Positions 8,031 to 16,083 of a stretch of DNA of 35,220 nucleotides are shown piece by piece. Numbering within the stretch: position 1 is the first letter of the stretch; each line of letters starts with the position of its first letter. The notes below the pieces were generated by a model. That model searched no databases and was not told where the DNA came from. It saw only the letters and a program-made list of their open reading frames with translations. The translations under genes were made by a program, and so were the position numbers. The DNA comes from Lachnospiraceae bacterium (GTDB taxonomy: Bacteria; Bacillota; Clostridia; Lachnospirales; Lachnospiraceae): the NCBI GenBank assembly GCA_016285265.1, contig JAEEQL010000014.1:1-35220 (forward strand), given 5' to 3'.

Positions 8031-9149
8031 TTAACTGAGCTTGAGATCTCCGGGCTTAACCCATCCGAGCTTTACTACGATCTTATGTATGATAAGTGAA
8101 AAAACAGCGGGAAGCACAAAGCATATAAGAACGAGACCGAGCCAGTCGAACCATGTGATCGCTGCTTTGGCGCCTTCCGAAACATCCTTGACCCATCCGG
8201 TATAGACTCCGATAGGACCTACAAGTCCGCAGGTTCCCATACCGGATGAAATGGCAGTTCCGTTCATCTTCAACCGGAATACACAGGTTGCGATCGGACC
8301 TGTGATGGCCGATGCAAGTGTCGGTGCGATCCATATTCTGGGGTTCTTGACGATATTTCCCATCTGGAGCATTGATGTTCCGAGGCCCTGTGAAACCAGT
8401 CCGCCGACTTTATTTTCCTTGAATGAGATGACTGCAAATCCGACCATCTGTGCACAGCATCCCGCAACCGCGGCACCGCCCGCAAGCCCCGTAAGAAGAA
8501 GGGCACCGCAGATGGCTGCTGAGGAAATGGGAAGTGTAAGGGCCATACCCACGATGACGGAAACCAGTATTCCCATAAGGAAGGGCTGAAGATCGGTTGC
8601 CCACATAATGAGACTTCCGATCGATGAAGCAGCTTTTCCGAGTGCGGGAGCTATAAGCCATGAAAAGAACATTCCGACCGAGATCGTGACAAACGGTGTG
8701 ACCAGTATGTCGATCTTGGTCTCCTTTGATACCATCTTACCTATCTCTGCAGCGATTATCGCAACAAAGAGTACCGCAAGAGGTCCGCCGGCACCGCCCA
8801 GGGCATTGGATGAAAAGCCCACGGTTATAAGCGAAAAGAGAACAAGCGGCGGACACTTGAGTGCATATCCTATGGCAACAGCCATAGCCGGTCCGCTCAT
8901 TGCCTTAGCCATGCCTCCTACGGTGTATTCAACCGGTCCGATCGTGGCAATGGGCTGTGTGAGAAAATCAATCTGAAACTGTGTTCCGATGGTATCGATG
9001 ATCGTTCCGATAAGGAGCGAACAGAAAAGTCCCTGTGCCATAGCACCGAGTGCATCGATAGCGTATCTCTTAAGTGAGATCTCAATATCCTTTTTCTTCA
9101 GAAATTCTTTGAATGAAGTCTTTTTATTTTCTTTCAATCTTCTTCCCAT
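8031..9149 (-). CDS. PTS transporter subunit IIC-like membrane protein (EIIC_2 type)
   Basis: The 372-residue protein is almost wholly hydrophobic, with about 8-10 membrane helices rich in Gly and Ala (TVGGMAKAMSGPAMAVAIGY, SSNALGGAGGPLA). It matches my recollection of the PTS_EIIC_2 family of stand-alone IIC-like permeases in Firmicutes. No IIA or IIB gene or domain is nearby, so it would have to borrow them or work without phosphorylation. The start overlaps the end of the upstream YbaK-type gene by 16 bp. The ATG has AAAGG immediately before it with no spacer, so a TTG at 9137 preceded by GGGAAG is an alternative. The substrate cannot be told. Confidence 0.82.
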   Translation of the reverse strand: MGRRLKENKKTSFKEFLKKKDIEISLKRYAIDALGAMAQGLFCSLLIGTIIDTIGTQFQIDFLTQPIATIGPVEYTVGGMAKAMSGPAMAVAIGYALKCPPLVLFSLITVGFSSNALGGAGGPLAVLFVAIIAAEIGKMVSKETKIDILVTPFVTISVGMFFSWLIAPALGKAASSIGSLIMWATDLQPFLMGILVSVIVGMALTLPISSAAICGALLLTGLAGGAAVAGCCAQMVGFAVISFKENKVGGLVSQGLGTSMLQMGNIVKNPRIWIAPTLASAITGPIATCVFRLKMNGTAISSGMGTCGLVGPIGVYTGWVKDVSEGAKAAITWFDWLGLVLICFVLPAVFSLIIHKIVVKLGWVKPGDLKLS

Positions 9150-9610
9150 CCTTTACAAACATCGCACCAGCCTGCGAAATCGGTAGCCTTCTCAAGTTCC
9201 GCGGGTGTAAGTGTCACAGAGACAAATTCATTTCCTCCCGCAGGATGTATGTATTCAAACCGCTTCATTGATATATCAAGCCACACCGGAATATCCGACG
9301 GAACCCCGAACGGACAAACACCGCCCGGCAGGAACCCCGTAAGTTCCTCAACCCTGTCCCTCGGTATCATGCTCGGTTTGGTATGGAACAGTGCCTTGAA
9401 CTTGGAACTGTTTACCCTTACGTCACCCGCCATCACAATTATGACAGGCTTGTCATCTACGATAAAGGAAAGAGTCTTTGCGATTTCCGCTTCGCTGCAG
9501 CCTATCTGCTGTGCGGCATGCTCCACGGTATCAATGGTCTCGGAATGAACCGTTATCCTGTCTCCGAAGCCCCTTGCATCAAGCCATGACTTAACAGCTT
9601 CACTCCCCAT
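9134..9610 (-). CDS. YbaK/EbsC family (aminoacyl-tRNA deacylase-like) protein
   Basis: The 158-residue product has the YbaK/ProX fold pattern: TLSFIVDDKPVIIVMAGD, the VNSSKFK strand, and the conserved G-G-V-C-P-F-G motif in place of YbaK's GGCSPIG. Proteins of this family hydrolyse mischarged aminoacyl-tRNA (for example Cys- or Ala-tRNA-Pro). This sequence belongs to the divergent ProX-like group rather than classical YbaK. The frame is open to 9658, but a GGAGGAGAG ribosome site lies about 8-10 bases ahead of the ATG at 9610, so I use that start. It then overlaps the UPF0340 gene by 11 bp, suggesting coupling. A second YbaK-type gene lies at 24012-24491. Confidence 0.88.
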   Translation of the reverse strand: MGSEAVKSWLDARGFGDRITVHSETIDTVEHAAQQIGCSEAEIAKTLSFIVDDKPVIIVMAGDVRVNSSKFKALFHTKPSMIPRDRVEELTGFLPGGVCPFGVPSDIPVWLDISMKRFEYIHPAGGNEFVSVTLTPAELEKATDFAGWCDVCKGWEED

Positions 9611-10139
9611 ATCTGGCTCTCTCTCCTCCGATGTATTTATAGCGGCTTCTTCCGGCAAGGATTATCGCTTCACCGATATGCTTATGCTCAAGCTTTAAAG
9701 GAACCACAACCGGTCTCATATGCATTCCGATCATTACGCCGCCTATGTCTATTCCGAGAACAGCCTTCGACTTTATATCCTCCACGGCAACGGGCTCGGA
9801 AAGAGAACCGTAATGCTTTGTCGCAAAAGCGCCGCCCGCTTTTCTGTGGGGAACTACATTGACGATGGTAAGATCATACTTTTCCGCAACTTTCTTTTCT
9901 ACTATCAGTGCCCTGTTCAGATGCTCACAGCACTGAACGGCAATATCGTATTTTCCGCCGAACACATCGGTGAGTGCTCTGTACAATTCGTCTGCGATAT
10001 CCTCGCTGGAATTGGTTCCGGGCATATCTCCCTGTACTGTACTGGTTGAACAGCCCACAACGAGCAGATCTCCCTGCGAAGGATCAGCGTTTCCGAGAAC
10101 CTCGGTAAATACCTCTTTTGCCTGATCGTAAATTCCCAT
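9600..10139 (-). CDS. ywlG: UPF0340/DUF436 (YwlG-like) protein
   Basis: The 179-residue product matches the TIGR01440/DUF436 family typified by Bacillus subtilis YwlG. Recognisable stretches are GDLLVVGCSTSTVQG, the CCEHLNRAL segment, VVPHRKAGGAFAT, GIDIGGVMIGMH and the end YIGGERARYGE. Length fits the family. It is cytoplasmic and of unknown activity; the conserved Cys, His and Glu suggest an enzyme. It is the first gene of a run toward the YbaK-type gene (11 bp overlap) and the PTS permease. A GGGAG ribosome site lies about 10 bases upstream. Confidence 0.9.
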   Translation of the reverse strand: MGIYDQAKEVFTEVLGNADPSQGDLLVVGCSTSTVQGDMPGTNSSEDIADELYRALTDVFGGKYDIAVQCCEHLNRALIVEKKVAEKYDLTIVNVVPHRKAGGAFATKHYGSLSEPVAVEDIKSKAVLGIDIGGVMIGMHMRPVVVPLKLEHKHIGEAIILAGRSRYKYIGGERARYGE

Positions 10140-10218
10140 CTTTAATCATCTCCCGTCAGATTAATAATAGAACTGCAAACACTGTGATTTTATCATATTT
10201 TGAGGAAACATTCAGAAA

Positions 10219-10254
10219 TAAAACAAATAGGGCGAGGATGTTATCCTCGCCCTA
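10219..10254 (-). terminator. Rho-independent terminator of the HU gene
   Basis: Perfect 12-bp inverted repeat (10228-10239 with 10243-10254) around a 3-base loop. On the minus strand it is followed by a T-rich tail (TTTGTTTTA). It lies about 20 bp past the HU stop codon. Confidence 0.88.
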
Positions 10255-10274
10255 AATCCTGTGAACCGATTGAA

Positions 10275-10559
10275 TTACTTCTTAGCGCCGTTTACAAGAT
10301 CCTTGAGAGCCTTACCAGCCTTGAACTTAGGAACGGTAGCTGCGGGAATCTTGATAGCCTCTCCGGTCTGAGGGTTCTTGCCCTTACGAGCTGCTCTCTT
10401 GGAGGTCTCGAAGGTTCCGAAGCCTACAAGCTGAACCTTTCCCTTCTTCTTAAGCTCCTTGGATACTGCGCCGGTGAAAGCCTTGAGTGCCTTATCAGCG
10501 TCAACCTTGGTAAGTCCTGCTTCCTTTGCGATTGCATCAACTAATTCTGCTCTGTTCAT
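10275..10559 (-). CDS. hup: HU family DNA-binding protein
   Basis: The 94-residue product is a canonical HU: N-terminal helical dimerisation region MNRAELVDAIAKEAGLTK, the GFGTFE loop, the arm sequence R-x-G-x-NPQTGE-x-I-x-IPA and a C-terminal helix. It bends and compacts DNA as a dimer. The frame continues 19 codons upstream, but the HU N-terminus and a GAGAGG ribosome site fix the start at 10559; the upstream region contains the promoter instead. It has its own promoter (10607-10635) and terminator (10228-10254), so it is monocistronic. Codon use is strongly biased (AAG for Lys, CTT for Leu), as expected of a highly expressed gene. Confidence 0.97.
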   Translation of the reverse strand: MNRAELVDAIAKEAGLTKVDADKALKAFTGAVSKELKKKGKVQLVGFGTFETSKRAARKGKNPQTGEAIKIPAATVPKFKAGKALKDLVNGAKK

Positions 10560-10606
10560 TGATTTTATCCTCTCAATATATTGGGGTTGTTTATTGGAAC
10601 ACTGAA

Positions 10607-10635
10607 AATATACCACAATATAGGCTTTAATTCAA
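10607..10635 (-). promoter_or_regulatory. Sigma-A type promoter of the HU gene
   Basis: On the minus strand, -35 TTGAAT (10630-10635) and -10 TATATT (10607-10612) are separated by 17 bp, and the TSS would be about 40 bases before the HU start codon. This also rules out the longer reading frame as the start. Confidence 0.75.
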
Positions 10636-10647
10636 TAGTTTTTTGGC

Positions 10648-11286
10648 TTAAAACCGTATCTTGTGCTCGATTTTTACGCTTTTTTTGACATTTTCCTCGA
10701 AAATCTGCCCGTCAGAAGGGCTTCCGACGCCCGTTCCGTAGTGTACGGGGATGGCAATCTCAGGTTCCAGTTCATCCACTAAACCTGCCGCTGCCTTGGC
10801 ATCCATGGTATATGTACCGCCGATCGGAACCAGTGCAATGTCGCATTTTACGGCCTTTGCTTCCTTCGTGGCATCGGTATCACCCGCGATATATATGCGT
10901 TTTCCGCCTGTTTTAAGGATATATCCCACCCATCCGGCACTCTTTGGATGGAACGGTTTCAATATATTGTAGGCAGGCACCGTTTCAAATTCCAGTCCGC
11001 TGACCTCATATGAAGCTCCGGGTTTTACCGTAATGATCTCAGTAAACCTGTCCGCGATCTCTTTTACCTTATCTTCCATCTTTTCCGGAATGACAAGGAT
11101 CGTATTCTTTCCTATTACTTTATCTATATCTTCCGGTGAGAAGTGATCGTAGTGATCGTGCGTGAGAATAATAATATCCGCATCGTTAGGTGTGATCTGC
11201 ATTCTGAACGGATCAATATATACAGATCTGTCTCCGTACTTCACGCGTATACTGTTCTGTCCGAATACATCAATGTTCTCAGTCAT
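10648..11286 (-). CDS. Metallo-beta-lactamase fold hydrolase (UPF0173/UlaG-like)
   Basis: The 212-residue product carries the HxHxDH zinc motif (THDHYDHF, about residues 42-48), the second metal-ligand regions (YIAGDTD, residues 130-137) and a late His (IPVHYGT). N-terminal FGQNSIRVKYGD is typical of the compact UlaG-like/UPF0173 family. Such proteins bind two metals and hydrolyse phosphodiester or lactone bonds; the substrate here is unknown. A GGGGGA ribosome site lies 6-7 bases upstream. It is the last gene of the run that starts with the two-component pair, 31 bp after the lipoprotein gene, and no clear terminator follows. Confidence 0.9.
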   Translation of the reverse strand: MTENIDVFGQNSIRVKYGDRSVYIDPFRMQITPNDADIIILTHDHYDHFSPEDIDKVIGKNTILVIPEKMEDKVKEIADRFTEIITVKPGASYEVSGLEFETVPAYNILKPFHPKSAGWVGYILKTGGKRIYIAGDTDATKEAKAVKCDIALVPIGGTYTMDAKAAAGLVDELEPEIAIPVHYGTGVGSPSDGQIFEENVKKSVKIEHKIRF

Positions 11287-11317
11287 ATTCTGTCCCCCAT
11301 CTTAACAGGCAAAGCCT

Positions 11318-12310
11318 TCACTTAACCCCGAATATTTCAAAATCCTCAAACAGGCCCCAATTAGAATCTGCCTCGCATTCGTAGCAAACGATCACATAGT
11401 CAAAAGACGAAACATCCACCTGTGCTGCATGTTCCCATTTGCTTTCAACCGCATATGCACCGTCTGTTTCAAACAGGGTCCTATCAAACAGTTCAACTCC
11501 GCTCACAATGCAGGTTACTTCCCTGTCTGTGTACGCCTCGATTATGAATTGCGGCCAAGGCTGGCTCCACGTAGTAAGTATGTTGGGATATATTTCAAAA
11601 TCCTTTTTTTGAAATGCTTCTTCGTCTTTATATATATATGCTGTATAGGCTTTCCTCGTTCCCACCGAATACTTCAAACAGATATTATTTAATCGGTCAA
11701 ACAGTTCATCAAGTTTTTCGTAATCGGATGAACAGATGAAAATGTCCAGGCCTTCGGAATTTCCCACATCCGGATATAGATAATATTCATCAAACGTCTC
11801 ATCCAGAACAGCGGCGAATTCATCACGGATCACATTCCCGGATTTGTTGTCAGGATAATCACTCCAATATACGGCATCATTTATTGAAGACGTCGCACCC
11901 TCATCCGTATTGTAATAAACAATGTAACCATCACTGTATTCTGCGTTTCCCCGCACATCACCGTTTTCTACGATCATTTTATAATAATGTCCGTTCTCAA
12001 CATTCGTATACGCTACCGGCGAATTGTCCATTGCCCATACTATCGGAGCTCTCAGATCTTCGGTTTCGGTTATCCGGACATCAACCTCATCACCGGTCTC
12101 CTTATAGATCATATCCCTGACATATTCGATCACTTCTTCCTCGGAAAGAGGATGATATGCCTCGGCGGAAGATTTCCAGTCTCCTGTTGTGCATCCCGAA
12201 AAAACAAAAAGAAAAAGCACAGGAAGAACAGAGGTAATGATTTTTTTCATAGTCCGCCGTATTTGCTTACGGATTCCCTTTTCTTCCATTGCTTCGATAT
12301 TCTCCGTCAT
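11318..12310 (-). CDS. Putative lipoprotein, unknown function
   Basis: The product of about 330 residues has a lipoprotein signal: basic residues, a hydrophobic core (ITSVLPVLFLFV) and lipobox FSGC. The mature part is acidic and shows no family I recognise. The start is taken as the ATG at 12310, one base after the preceding stop codon, with GAAGAGAG as ribosome site; this places about 20 extra residues (many charged) ahead of the signal. A Met at 12250 immediately before the hydrophobic core gives a more typical lipoprotein N-terminus but lacks a clear ribosome site. Downstream of the kinase gene, it is probably a surface component of that locus. Confidence 0.75.
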   Translation of the reverse strand: MTENIEAMEEKGIRKQIRRTMKKIITSVLPVLFLFVFSGCTTGDWKSSAEAYHPLSEEEVIEYVRDMIYKETGDEVDVRITETEDLRAPIVWAMDNSPVAYTNVENGHYYKMIVENGDVRGNAEYSDGYIVYYNTDEGATSSINDAVYWSDYPDNKSGNVIRDEFAAVLDETFDEYYLYPDVGNSEGLDIFICSSDYEKLDELFDRLNNICLKYSVGTRKAYTAYIYKDEEAFQKKDFEIYPNILTTWSQPWPQFIIEAYTDREVTCIVSGVELFDRTLFETDGAYAVESKWEHAAQVDVSSFDYVIVCYECEADSNWGLFEDFEIFGVK

Positions 12311-12311
12311 A

Positions 12312-12848
12312 TCATTTACTCTCTTCAGCTTTATCAAGAGCACGTTTTTCGTTCACGACAAAGCTGATCCCCAGGATGACACCGGGTGCATTGTTTGTGA
12401 TATACAGGATCAGATTATTTATCATACGAAAGTTCGAGCCGAAAAGCAGATCATCAAAGAATCCGGGTTTACCGGCGGCATTCGCAAACCCCTTCAGATA
12501 AGAATACATATAGAAAAATGCAATGAGTCCTGCGATAGCCAGGGATATATCGGGAACGTAGCATTTGTATCTGTAACCCATCACTCTTGCAATGGCAAAT
12601 ACCGCAATATAGGGAACCAGCACATCAAGTGCGCACCTCACTCCGCCCAGGAAAGCGTAGGATACCGAGAAAGTATCCAAATTAACGAAGACCACCGAAT
12701 AGTCAAGAACAAAGCTGACTATCATTGCTGCAGCTGCGACTGCCACAGCTTTGATCAGAGATTTTTTGGATATTTCCTTTTTCCTGAATTTCCAAAGAAA
12801 GATCAGTGTGGCATAAACAATAAGCACTCTGAAAATAAAAACGATCAT
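12312..12848 (-). CDS. Integral membrane protein, unknown function
   Basis: The 178-residue product has about five membrane helices (for example MIVFIFRVLIVYATLIFLW at the start, AVAVAAAAMIVSFVLDYSVVF, VLVPYIAVFAIARVM, ISLAIAGLIAFFYMYSYL, LYITNNAPGVILGISFVV) and a charged C-terminus. A GGAGA ribosome site lies 5 bases before the ATG. It sits between a DUF3784-like small membrane gene and a lipoprotein gene downstream of a histidine kinase; the next gene starts one base after its stop. No family recognised. Possible roles are an accessory protein for sensing or an immunity-type protein, but the sequence does not decide. Confidence 0.75.
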   Translation of the reverse strand: MIVFIFRVLIVYATLIFLWKFRKKEISKKSLIKAVAVAAAAMIVSFVLDYSVVFVNLDTFSVSYAFLGGVRCALDVLVPYIAVFAIARVMGYRYKCYVPDISLAIAGLIAFFYMYSYLKGFANAAGKPGFFDDLLFGSNFRMINNLILYITNNAPGVILGISFVVNEKRALDKAEESK

Positions 12849-12888
12849 ATCAGTCTCCTGTCATACACGCCGGCATTTATTTTCGTAT

Positions 12889-13206
12889 TCACTTCCGGTA
12901 TCTGGCGAGTATAAAAGTATAAGCGACACCCAATCCTATGGAAATGAACACAACGCCCAGTATGGAAACGATGAATCCGGCAGAATTCTGTTTCAATAAC
13001 AGCAGAGGAAGTCCAAACAGTTCAAGCAGGATCGCATATACGATCCACAATGTTCCCACCGAGCGGTTATATTTTTCCACATCATTAACTTCGGGAGGAT
13101 TCACACCGGCAAAAAAGCCGGAAGGCTTCTTTGATCTCCCCGCAATAATTCCTATCACGGCAATGGCGATCGCGATCGCAGTCCAGACAATAAAGCCGAT
13201 CATCAT
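12889..13206 (-). CDS. Small membrane protein, DUF3784-like
   Basis: The 105-residue product has three membrane helices (residues 2-21, about 50-68 and 75-98) and between the first two the segment FFAGVNPPEVNDVEKYNRS. That pattern of helix, 'AG-[FYV]-N-x-x-x-x-x-E-x-x-x-Y' loop and two helices fits the DUF3784 group found in Clostridia near signalling and transporter genes. The start has a GTGAGG ribosome site. The gene is 55 bp downstream of the GHKL kinase gene and in the same direction. Function unknown. Confidence 0.75.
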   Translation of the reverse strand: MMIGFIVWTAIAIAIAVIGIIAGRSKKPSGFFAGVNPPEVNDVEKYNRSVGTLWIVYAILLELFGLPLLLLKQNSAGFIVSILGVVFISIGLGVAYTFILARYRK

Positions 13207-13261
13207 GTTATGCGCCTCACTTTCTCATGTGTCACGCAGCATAAGCCACTTGGTTAAAAGA

Positions 13262-14572
13262 TCATTTCTCTTTATCATAAGGGATGAGTATGGAGAATGA
13301 AAAATCCACATCATCATAGGTGATCGAACAGGTACCGCCGTATTTAGCCACCGACTCTTTGATGTTCCTGATCCCGAATCCGTGACCGCCTTCATCTTCC
13401 TTGGTGGAAACAAAGTCATTGAGGTTCTTTTTGATCTCTCCGTTATACGAATTCTTAACTGATATGACGATATCGTTATCCTCTTTGACTATCTTCATCT
13501 TGACAATCTTCTTCTCGGACTTTTCACATGCTTCGATCGCATTGTTCAGAAGATTGGATAAAATGACAACAATGTCATCATCTTCTATCGGAAGATCCTT
13601 GAGCTCAGTCAGAACAAGAACGCAGAGAATACCTTTTTCTTCCATCTCCTTATATTTCGTATTGATGATGGCATCCACCAATGCATTGTTGGTACGTATG
13701 CAGCTTCTCTCGCCGCTGAGCTTTCCGCTTATATTGTCGATATACTTTTCAAGTTCATCGTACTGTTTCTTTTTAAGAAGCCCTTCCATGCACATGACCT
13801 GATTCTTATACTCATGCGCTTTTCTTCGCTGCTTCTCGTAGTTGGTATAAAGTGCCTTATACAGTTCCGTCTGGTTCCTTACTTTGGTCCTATACATATC
13901 GTCTTCCCTGATCCTGCGTTCCCTCCTCAGGATGTCGCAGACCAGATAAAAGACTATGATGTTTATCGCCACCAGTCCGAAAGCGATCAGGAAATCGACA
14001 TTTCCGACCTTGACATTATCCGAGCCTCCGGACGTCCACAGCATCGCGCACAGAACAACGATCGTAAACAAAGGGAATGCTATGAACCTAAACCACTCTG
14101 CTCCCTTGAGGATATCCTCAGCATCACCTCTCGCAATCTTGGTCTTAAGAAACAGCACCGTCATAAACAGAGTGAGCTTAGCCAATGCGTCAGACAGATC
14201 CCGGCTGAATTCATAGCCCGACAGATACAGACTGAACCTTTCATTCATGAAGAGATAGTATAGATAGAAAACATAATCCACAGCCATAAGAAGGCTTTGG
14301 AACAAAAGAGCGATACAGAAGGATTTCCACAGTTTTATCTCGGCATACATGAACATTATCAGACCCGTGATAAGGATTATCAGGATCTGATTCACAAGCT
14401 TATTGTCACCGGTAAAAAATGTCAGCATAAAATTCATGCCGGACAGAAGAATGATGAACAGATAATCATTAAGCCTGTCTTCATTTCTCTTTTTGGCGAA
14501 AGCCTCGTAAAAGAGTTTGCAACAGACCGTCTCCAAGATTATGACAGATATACTTTCGAGATAACCCAGCAC
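13262..14572 (-). CDS. AgrC-like GHKL sensor histidine kinase
   Basis: The 436-residue protein has about six membrane helices in residues 1-215, a coiled-coil linker, the phosphoacceptor region with His253 in HEYKNQ (compare HDYKHH of AgrC-type kinases) and a GHKL ATPase domain. In the latter the N-box is LSNLLNNAIEAC (about 338-349) and the G-box GGHGFGIRNI (395-404). The start is a GTG with GGAG 12 bases upstream, 4 bases after the stop of the regulator gene, so the two are co-translated. Kinases of this layout respond to peptides or membrane stress. No AgrB/AgrD genes are seen, so the signal is unknown. Confidence 0.92.
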   Translation of the reverse strand: MLGYLESISVIILETVCCKLFYEAFAKKRNEDRLNDYLFIILLSGMNFMLTFFTGDNKLVNQILIILITGLIMFMYAEIKLWKSFCIALLFQSLLMAVDYVFYLYYLFMNERFSLYLSGYEFSRDLSDALAKLTLFMTVLFLKTKIARGDAEDILKGAEWFRFIAFPLFTIVVLCAMLWTSGGSDNVKVGNVDFLIAFGLVAINIIVFYLVCDILRRERRIREDDMYRTKVRNQTELYKALYTNYEKQRRKAHEYKNQVMCMEGLLKKKQYDELEKYIDNISGKLSGERSCIRTNNALVDAIINTKYKEMEEKGILCVLVLTELKDLPIEDDDIVVILSNLLNNAIEACEKSEKKIVKMKIVKEDNDIVISVKNSYNGEIKKNLNDFVSTKEDEGGHGFGIRNIKESVAKYGGTCSITYDDVDFSFSILIPYDKEK

Positions 14573-14576
14573 TGTT

Positions 14577-15302
14577 TCAGATTGCTCCTTTGTATTCAGC
14601 GATCAGTTTCTGAACATCATTGTATCTGGCCCTCGGAATGCTGAGCTGAGTACCGTTATCGAGGAACAGACAGTATCTTGAAATGCTGTTTACATGCCTT
14701 ACATTGACCAGATAACTCTGATGGATGCGGATGAACCCCTTGCCATCAAGCTCCTTCTCCATTTCGTCCAGAGTCTTATATACCGTGTACCTGTTCAGTG
14801 AATCTTCCATGATATGGAAGATAAGTCTGTGGAGATTGCTTTCGACAAATAAGATACGCTCAAGCGAAACCGTCTTTTTCCCTTCGGAAAAATCGAACTC
14901 CTTCTGCTCGACCTCATAGGCCATTCTTTCCCTGATGGAATCGAGACATTCCTTTACGCTTCCTTCGAGCATGTTGTTGTTTTTGAGAATGTACCTGAAG
15001 GCATCTACCTTATACCCTTCGATGGTGTAATCGATATATGCCGTAACAAATACGATAAAGATGTCCTTGCTTTTTTCACGGATCTTCCTGGCCACATCAA
15101 TTCCATCCATTTGATCCATATTAATATCCAGAAATACAATATCGTATTTCTGCACTTCAATACCCAGATCCGTGAGTTCTTCGCCGGACGCGAAATCATC
15201 GATGGAACAAACGATCCCTTCGGCTCCAAGATATTTTTCCAGGATACCCCTTATCTCATTCCTGAAATACTTTTCGTCGTCGCAGATTGCAATGTTCAGC
15301 AT
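14577..15302 (-). CDS. AgrA/LytR-type response regulator (REC-LytTR)
   Basis: The 241-residue product has an N-terminal receiver domain (IAICDDE acidic pocket, phosphoacceptor Asp59 in VFLDINM, Thr in FVTAY, Lys in YILK) and a C-terminal LytTR DNA-binding domain with FIRIHQSYLVN and IPRARYNDVQKL. It should bind paired direct repeats, and such a pair lies at 15491-15526. The start chosen is the ATG at 15302, matching the usual M-L-x-I-A-I-C-D-D-E. A GTG at 15329 with a GGGGGG ribosome site 10 bases upstream would add nine residues and cannot be excluded. It is followed immediately by its kinase. Confidence 0.93.
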   Translation of the reverse strand: MLNIAICDDEKYFRNEIRGILEKYLGAEGIVCSIDDFASGEELTDLGIEVQKYDIVFLDINMDQMDGIDVARKIREKSKDIFIVFVTAYIDYTIEGYKVDAFRYILKNNNMLEGSVKECLDSIRERMAYEVEQKEFDFSEGKKTVSLERILFVESNLHRLIFHIMEDSLNRYTVYKTLDEMEKELDGKGFIRIHQSYLVNVRHVNSISRYCLFLDNGTQLSIPRARYNDVQKLIAEYKGAI

Positions 15303-15353
15303 AAAGCCGGATGCCTTTCGTGAAAGCACAACGATAACATCCCCCCACGCTTT

Positions 15354-15381
15354 ATTATATACAATCTCCCCTCATATACAA
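15354..15381 (-). promoter_or_regulatory. Possible proximal promoter of the two-component operon
   Basis: On the minus strand, -35 TTGTAT (15376-15381) and -10 TATAAT (15354-15359) are separated by 16 bp. The TSS would fall just before the GGGGGG element (15341-15346). Confidence 0.5.
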
Positions 15382-15384
15382 CAA

Positions 15385-15432
15385 AATGCCGCCCATATAT
15401 TTCTCAGGGGGGGTGAGAAAAAGAGCGGCATT
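15385..15432. other. Nested inverted repeats with a G/C homopolymer loop
   Basis: The outer arms AATGCCGC (15385-15392) and GCGGCATT (15425-15432) enclose inner arms TTTCTCA (15400-15406) and TGAGAAA (15414-15420) around a run of seven G. No T-run follows on either strand, so it is not a simple terminator. If transcription starts further upstream it would form a leader hairpin with a C7 loop; otherwise it may be an operator. Confidence 0.6.
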
Positions 15433-15490
15433 CATCTGATACACTGATCGTTATATTTGTATTTGATTTTGGGAGTTTCCGCAATAGCCA

Positions 15491-15526
15491 TTGCAGAAAA
15501 CGACAATATTTTGCAGAAAATGACAA
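15491..15526 (-). promoter_or_regulatory. Direct repeat with LytTR binding-site geometry
   Basis: TTGCAGAAAACGACAA (15491-15506) is repeated as TTGCAGAAAATGACAA (15511-15526), 15 of 16 bases identical, with a 20-bp period (about two helical turns). LytTR regulators bind such paired direct repeats. The pair lies about 190 bp upstream of the LytTR regulator gene and about 35 bp upstream of a possible -10 (TATAAC, minus strand, 15450-15455) that has no good -35, as expected for an activated promoter. Autoregulation is inferred. Confidence 0.6.
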
Positions 15527-15532
15527 AAATCC

Positions 15533-16069
15533 TTATGTCTCGTCACAATAATCCTTATATTTTCCGAGATCCACTCCCTCTATCTGTTCTTTGCCGGCGA
15601 TAGCAAGAATGACCTTCGGATACACAACAGCAGGCTCTGAATCCGTCCAAAACAGTCCCCGTCTTTCCGAGTGATATTCGCAATCAGTATAGACAGCATC
15701 ATTATCCGGATCAATGATCAGACCAAGCGGCGTAACTTTGGAGTTATCATGATACCAGCACACAAAGAAATAGACATGATCATCCAATGGGTACTCATCA
15801 AGAAGTTCTTCAAATCCCGGAAGTTCCTTCACATTCGTAAAAACGTCTGCCAGTTTTTCCAGCTCTTCTTCATTTTCCACCACGTAAAAATCACTGCCGA
15901 CAGATCCGCTGAAGTTGAAATCATATGCTTCCATATAGATATCTTCTGTGGATAATCTGTACGCAGATGATTCCGTACCGACATAAGTCTCATCGGAATC
16001 GTGATGATATGATATCCATAATACGCCCAGAAGCATTATTACCGCTATGATCGCCAATATCTTCTTCAT
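15533..16069 (-). CDS. Exported or membrane-anchored small protein
   Basis: The 178-residue product has an N-terminal hydrophobic helix (residues 4-20, KKILAIIAVIMLLGVLWIS) with no lipobox, so it is an uncleaved anchor or a secretory signal. The mature part is acidic and rich in Asp, Glu and Tyr (DEYPLDDHVYFFVCWYHD). I recognise no family. It begins 14 bases after the stop of the large lipoprotein gene and is presumably co-transcribed with it. Its stop lies seven bases from the LytTR-like direct repeat, and no terminator separates it from the two-component genes. Confidence 0.75.
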   Translation of the reverse strand: MKKILAIIAVIMLLGVLWISYHHDSDETYVGTESSAYRLSTEDIYMEAYDFNFSGSVGSDFYVVENEEELEKLADVFTNVKELPGFEELLDEYPLDDHVYFFVCWYHDNSKVTPLGLIIDPDNDAVYTDCEYHSERRGLFWTDSEPAVVYPKVILAIAGKEQIEGVDLGKYKDYCDET

Positions 16070-16083
16070 GAAATAACTATTCC

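Noticed and set aside
11267-12310. Two neighbouring genes both beginning MTENI as a sign of duplication
   Set aside because: Similarity ends after five residues and the proteins are unrelated; probably chance.
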